Positions 59,308-62,405 of a DNA stretch of 62,405 bases are shown here, in pieces. The notes below the pieces were generated by a model. It searched no databases and was not told where the DNA came from. It saw only the letters and a list, made by a program, of their open reading frames with translations. The stretch is from Bryobacterales bacterium (GTDB lineage: Bacteria; Acidobacteriota; Terriglobia; Bryobacterales; Bryobacteraceae): assembly GCA_016789905.1 (NCBI GenBank), contig JAEUQC010000160.1, positions 1-62,405 on the forward strand. Reading direction: 5' to 3'. A program made the position numbers and the translations under genes. Positions within the stretch are counted from its first letter, which is position 1; each line of letters begins with the position of its first letter.

Positions 59308-61008
59308 ATGCCTACCGATGGTCTGAACGAGACTACAGCCTCTCCCGATAACTCCCCCTCCAACTTCATCCGCGACATCATCATCCAGGACATCCAGAAC
59401 GGAAAAAATGGCGGTCGCGTCCACACTCGGTTCCCTCCGGAACCCAATGGCTACCTCCACATCGGCCACGCCAAGTCCATCTGCCTCAATTTCGGACTCG
59501 CCAAGGAGTTCGGCGGCAAGTGCAATCTCCGCTTCGACGACACCAACCCCTCCAAAGAGGAAACCGAATACGTCGACAGCATCATCAACGACGTTCGCTG
59601 GCTCGGCTTCGACTGGGAAGACCGCCTCTTCTACGCCTCCGACTATTTCGAACAGCTCTTCCAGTGGGCCGTCCAGCTCATTAAACAGGGGCAGGCCTAC
59701 GTCTGTGACCTCACTGCCGACCAGGTCCGCGAAACTCGCGGAACCACCACCGAACCCGGCACCGAAAGCCCGTACCGCAACCGCAGCGTCGAAGAAAACC
59801 TCGACCTCTTCCTCCGCATGCGCGCCGGTGAATTCCCCGACGGCTCCCGCACCCTCCGCTCCAAAATCGACATGGCCTCGCCCAACTTCAACATGCGCGA
59901 CCCCGTCATGTATCGCATCCTCCGCGCCGAGCACCACCGTACTGGTAACGATTGGCTCATCTACCCGATGTACGATTACACCCATGGCGAATGTGACTCC
60001 ATCGAAGGCATCACCCACTCCATCTGCACGCTTGAGTTCGAGGATCACCGCCCGCTCTACGACTGGTACGTCGAAAACCTCGGCATCCACCGCCCCCAGC
60101 AAATCGAGTTCGACCGGCTTAACCTCACCAACACCATGCTCAGTAAGCGCAAGCTCCTGCTGCTTGTGCAAAAAGGGTACGTTTCCGGCTGGGACGACCC
60201 CCGCATGCCAACCCTCTCCGGCATCCGCCGCCGTGGCTATACCCCGGAAGCCATCCGCAACTTCTGCGGCTCCATTGGTGTGTCAAAAACCAACGGCACC
60301 ATCGAGTTCCAACTCCTCGAACACCACATCCGCGAAGACCTGAACAGACGCGCCGCCCGCGTGATGGCCGTTATCGATCCCATTAAGGTTGTCATCGACA
60401 ACTACCCCGAAGGCCAGGTCGAACTGCTCGAAGCCGCCAACCATCCCGATAACCCCGAAATGGGCACCCGCCAAATCGAGTTCTCCAAGGTTATCTACAT
60501 CGAACGCGACGACTTCCGCGAAGTCCCGCCGCCCAAGTACTACCGGCTATTCCCTGGCCAGGAGGTCCGCCTCCGCTACGCCTACTTCATCAAGTGTGTG
60601 AGCGTCGAAAAGGATGAAAACGGCGAGATCACCGTCGTTCATTGCACCTATGACCCCGCCAGCCGCGGCGGCAACTCACCCGACGGCCGCAAGGTGAAGT
60701 CGACCATTCATTGGGTCTCCGCCGAACACGCGATCACCTTTGAAGCCCGGCTCTACGAGAGCCTGCTCTTGGAAGACGCCCCGCAGTCCGACGACATCGC
60801 GACCCAACTCAATCCCAACTCGCTCATCGTCAAAGCCAACGCCAAGATCGAGCCAAGCGTGAAGGGCGCCGCGCCCAACACCCACTACCAGTTCGAGCGC
60901 GTCGGCTACTTCAACGTCGATCTCGATTCGACCAGCGACAAACTCGTCTGCAACCGAACCGTCCAACTGAAGGACACCTGGGCCAAAATCGACAAGAAAT
61001 CGAAGTAA
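59308..61008 (+). CDS. glnS: glutamine--tRNA ligase
   Basis: A 566-residue class I aminoacyl-tRNA synthetase charging tRNA-Gln. The HIGH motif is in PPEPNGYLHIGHAKS and the KMSKS equivalent is MLSKRK (about residue 277). Others are LRFDDTNPSKEE, GVSKTNGTIEF and the anticodon-binding beta-barrels at the end. The start at 59308 (MPTDGLNE) is preferred to the ATG at 59299 because the latter overlaps the TATAAT box. The downstream region has a strong hairpin but no U-run. Confidence 0.95.
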   Translation: MPTDGLNETTASPDNSPSNFIRDIIIQDIQNGKNGGRVHTRFPPEPNGYLHIGHAKSICLNFGLAKEFGGKCNLRFDDTNPSKEETEYVDSIINDVRWLGFDWEDRLFYASDYFEQLFQWAVQLIKQGQAYVCDLTADQVRETRGTTTEPGTESPYRNRSVEENLDLFLRMRAGEFPDGSRTLRSKIDMASPNFNMRDPVMYRILRAEHHRTGNDWLIYPMYDYTHGECDSIEGITHSICTLEFEDHRPLYDWYVENLGIHRPQQIEFDRLNLTNTMLSKRKLLLLVQKGYVSGWDDPRMPTLSGIRRRGYTPEAIRNFCGSIGVSKTNGTIEFQLLEHHIREDLNRRAARVMAVIDPIKVVIDNYPEGQVELLEAANHPDNPEMGTRQIEFSKVIYIERDDFREVPPPKYYRLFPGQEVRLRYAYFIKCVSVEKDENGEITVVHCTYDPASRGGNSPDGRKVKSTIHWVSAEHAITFEARLYESLLLEDAPQSDDIATQLNPNSLIVKANAKIEPSVKGAAPNTHYQFERVGYFNVDLDSTSDKLVCNRTVQLKDTWAKIDKKSK

Positions 61009-61040
61009 TCCCTCCGGACGAAGCAGTCAACACCCCACAC

Positions 61041-61085
61041 GCAGCAACCGTAGCGGGGACTTGCTTTAGCATGTCCCCGTGCTGC
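61041..61085. other. hairpin downstream of glnS
   Basis: The stem CGGGGAC/GTCCCCG (61054-61060 and 61073-61079) continues inward as TGC-TTTA-GCA, and outward GCAGC pairs with GCTGC (61041-61045, 61081-61085) after an internal loop. There is no T-run. It may stabilise or end the glnS transcript, or act in the 5' region of the next gene. Confidence 0.5.
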
Positions 61086-61146
61086 AAGTAGGGTGGCCCT
61101 CAGATCCCGGGAACATTCCCCGCTGCCGCCGTGTCCAACCAACAGA

Positions 61147-61950
61147 ATGGACACGGCAGTTCTACGCCTGACCCGCGACCGCGACCCGCATCTACGGATA
61201 CTCTCCGCCTGCCGCCGCGCTGCGGAAAACGACTCCCGCGTGCTCGAAACCCTCCCCGTCATTGCCAACGCGGCTTTCGTCCTCTCCGCCGCCCTTTTCC
61301 TCTTCTCCCTGCCGGATTACTACCCCGATATCTGGGCCCTGCTCGCCTTCGTCTTCTGGGGAAAGTACACGGCCGCCGTGATCACCGGTCTCGTTGTGGG
61401 CACCACCATCCATACTGCCCAACGCGCCCTCGCCGGGCGCCAACAGGCGCTGAGAAAGCAATCCGAGTCATTCGCTGATCGCCTCGCCGCCGCACTTGCC
61501 CCGGAAGTGGAGCCACCCGAATACACAGGCGCGCCCGTTCCCGTCAACATCCAGCAACTCATCCTCAACGCCTGCCGCCGCGTCGCCGCAACCGAAAGCC
61601 GGCATCTCCGCCGCCGTCTGAACAGCCTTGCCACCGTCGCCTCTGCCGCCCCGCTCTTCGGCTTCCTCGGAACCGCACTCGGCATCCTAAACTCCTTCCG
61701 CGGCATAGTCGGCGAGAAGAGCACCATCATGGCCGCCATCGCCTACTATCTCTCCGAAGCCCTCCTCCCCACCGCCTGGAGCCTCGCCCTCGCCATCCTC
61801 GCCCGCTCCGCGTACCACGCCCTCCAAAAACAACACAGGGCGCTCGAACTCCAAATGGAGTCCTGCGCCCTGTGTTTGGCGAACTCGAAGACTAGAACCG
61901 CAACGTCAACCCAAGCTGAAACTGCCGTTGATCCTGCTCCGCTCCATTGA
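61147..61950 (+). CDS. MotA/TolQ/ExbB-like proton channel family protein
   Basis: A 267-residue membrane protein. Hydrophobic helices are at about residues 37-75 (VIANAAFVLSAALFLFSL, WALLAFVFWGKYTAAVITG), 175-200 and 215-235. The third carries the ExbB/TolQ core LATVASAAPLFGFLGTALGI. The start at 61147 is chosen over an in-frame ATG at 61093 because the upstream 18 codons are not membrane-like or conserved in look. No ExbD/TolR or TonB gene is adjacent, which is unusual. The 3' end overlaps the convergent TonB receptor by 59 bp and contains that gene's terminator. Confidence 0.75.
   Translation: MDTAVLRLTRDRDPHLRILSACRRAAENDSRVLETLPVIANAAFVLSAALFLFSLPDYYPDIWALLAFVFWGKYTAAVITGLVVGTTIHTAQRALAGRQQALRKQSESFADRLAAALAPEVEPPEYTGAPVPVNIQQLILNACRRVAATESRHLRRRLNSLATVASAAPLFGFLGTALGILNSFRGIVGEKSTIMAAIAYYLSEALLPTAWSLALAILARSAYHALQKQHRALELQMESCALCLANSKTRTATSTQAETAVDPAPLH
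61824..61877 (-). terminator. terminator for the TonB receptor, inside the convergent gene
   Basis: The 12-bp stem AACACAGGGCGC (61832-61843) / GCGCCCTGTGTT (61865-61876) carries a second small hairpin CTCCA-AA-TGGAG in its loop. On the minus strand it is followed by a T-rich run (complement of AAAAA at 61826-61830). It lies 15 bp past the receptor stop, within the coding sequence of the ExbB-like gene. Confidence 0.75.
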
Positions 61951-62405
61951 TCTCGCCAAACTGCGGCGAATTCCGGTTCCCGTTTGGATTCAGATAATGC
62001 GCCGTATTGGTCGAATTGAAAGCTTCAATTCGCAGCGCCAACTGCATCCGCTCTTTGATCTGGAAGTTCCGGTGCAGCGCCGCGTCGAAGCCGCCGAACC
62101 CAGGGCCTTGGATGATGTTCCGCCCCGCGTTCCCCAGCGTATTCTGCGTGGGAATCGTGAACGACGCCGGATCGAAATACTTCTGCCCCGGCCCCGTGTT
62201 GCCCAGTATCTTGATCGGCGCCACCAGGTTCGGGCGATCCGCGTTACCCGGTGCGTTCACAATACCAGCCACTGACGGCGAAAACCATGTCCCCGTCATC
62301 GCGCTGAACACGCCCTGCAGTTGCCAGCCTCCGGCCAGCCAACTCGCCGCCCCGGAAGTTGCCCACCGCTGACCCTTTCCAAACGGCAACGACCACATGT
62401 AGCTC
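61892..62405 (-). CDS. TonB-dependent receptor, C-terminal part (cut by window edge)
   Basis: The last 170 or so residues of an outer-membrane receptor of the same Oar-like type as the one at 9.9-13.4 kb. Typical late-barrel segments are WSLPFGKGQRW, GGWQLQGVFSAMTGTWFSP, FDAALHRNFQIKERMQLALR and IEAFNSTNTAHY, ending in the aromatic LGLTLRF. The frame runs off the window at 62405, so the ATG at 62398 is internal. It converges on the ExbB-like gene with a 59-bp overlap. Confidence 0.85.
   Translation of the reverse strand, partial: SYMWSLPFGKGQRWATSGAASWLAGGWQLQGVFSAMTGTWFSPSVAGIVNAPGNADRPNLVAPIKILGNTGPGQKYFDPASFTIPTQNTLGNAGRNIIQGPGFGGFDAALHRNFQIKERMQLALRIEAFNSTNTAHYLNPNGNRNSPQFGEINGAEQDQRQFQLGLTLRF

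Noticed and set aside
1..62405. tRNA or rRNA genes and CRISPR arrays
   Set aside because: I looked for cloverleaf-like segments with CCA ends, conserved rRNA stretches and regularly spaced repeats and saw none. The only short tandem repeats are coding (WG hexads, collagen triplets).

Overview
The window is a GC-rich, gene-dense chromosomal segment that fits an Acidobacterium of the Solibacter/Bryobacter type. This is inferred from gene content: a large TonB-dependent receptor of the Oar type with a carboxypeptidase-regulatory N-terminus, PEP-CTERM and subtilase genes, a BlaI/M56 pair with a GWxTD tail, DUF1501 plus DUF1549/DUF1553 (planctomycete-type cytochrome) genes, PQQ dehydrogenases and OmcA/MtrC-like decaheme cytochromes. 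I saw no rRNA, tRNA, CRISPR array, transposase or prophage genes.

Layout. 0.2-3.9 kb (minus): a four-carbon acid sugar kinase/PdxA2 pair, a collagen-like DNRLRE protein and a PEP-CTERM protein. 4.0-13.4 kb: a CocE-type hydrolase, then two adjacent subtilases with C-terminal Trp-Gly hexad repeats and a TonB receptor. 13.4-16.8 kb: a TIM-barrel isomerase-like protein, an MFS exporter whose reading frame runs 212 bp into it, and a divergent LysR regulator. 16.8-25.5 kb: a PQQ/cytochrome c fusion enzyme, an NHL-repeat protein, and a tightly overlapping operon of HupE/UreJ-like protein, sulfatase, PQQ dehydrogenase and multiheme cytochrome. 25.6-28.0 kb: blaI and M56-GWxTD behind a promoter with an embedded operator, then two small genes. 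28.0-33.4 kb: cysD-cysN (with a pseudo-APS-kinase tail), an esterase and an M28 peptidase. 33.4-42.1 kb: housekeeping genes (PIN/TRAM, ispD, ispF, P450, RRM protein, serA, class V aminotransferase, yqeY, hydrolase). 42.3-48.9 kb: TPR-redoxin, DUF2461, ABC ATPase, murB, ankyrin protein, FAD enzyme. 48.9-54.6 kb: DUF1501 and DUF1549/1553 genes, a membrane protein, a serine hydrolase. 54.8-62.4 kb: two tandem decaheme lipoprotein cytochromes behind near-identical promoters, glnS, an ExbB/TolQ-like protein and the 3' end of a second TonB receptor.

How the genes work together. The 20.5-25.5 kb operon reads as periplasmic desulfation followed by PQQ-dependent oxidation, with electrons passed to c-type cytochromes. 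The decaheme pair suggests electron transfer at or beyond the outer membrane. serA with the class V aminotransferase suggests serine or glyoxylate metabolism. The PIN/TRAM-ispD-ispF order matches the Bacillus yacL-ispD-ispF order and makes isoprenoid precursors.

At the scale of the whole window, the plus strand is G-rich up to about 33 kb and C-rich after about 40 kb, whichever strand the genes lie on, and codon endings switch with it. That is the signature expected at a replication terminus. A family of palindromes with the core GGTGCC(A/T)GGCACC sits at gene 3' ends, where it supplies stop codons, and twice in frame inside murB.
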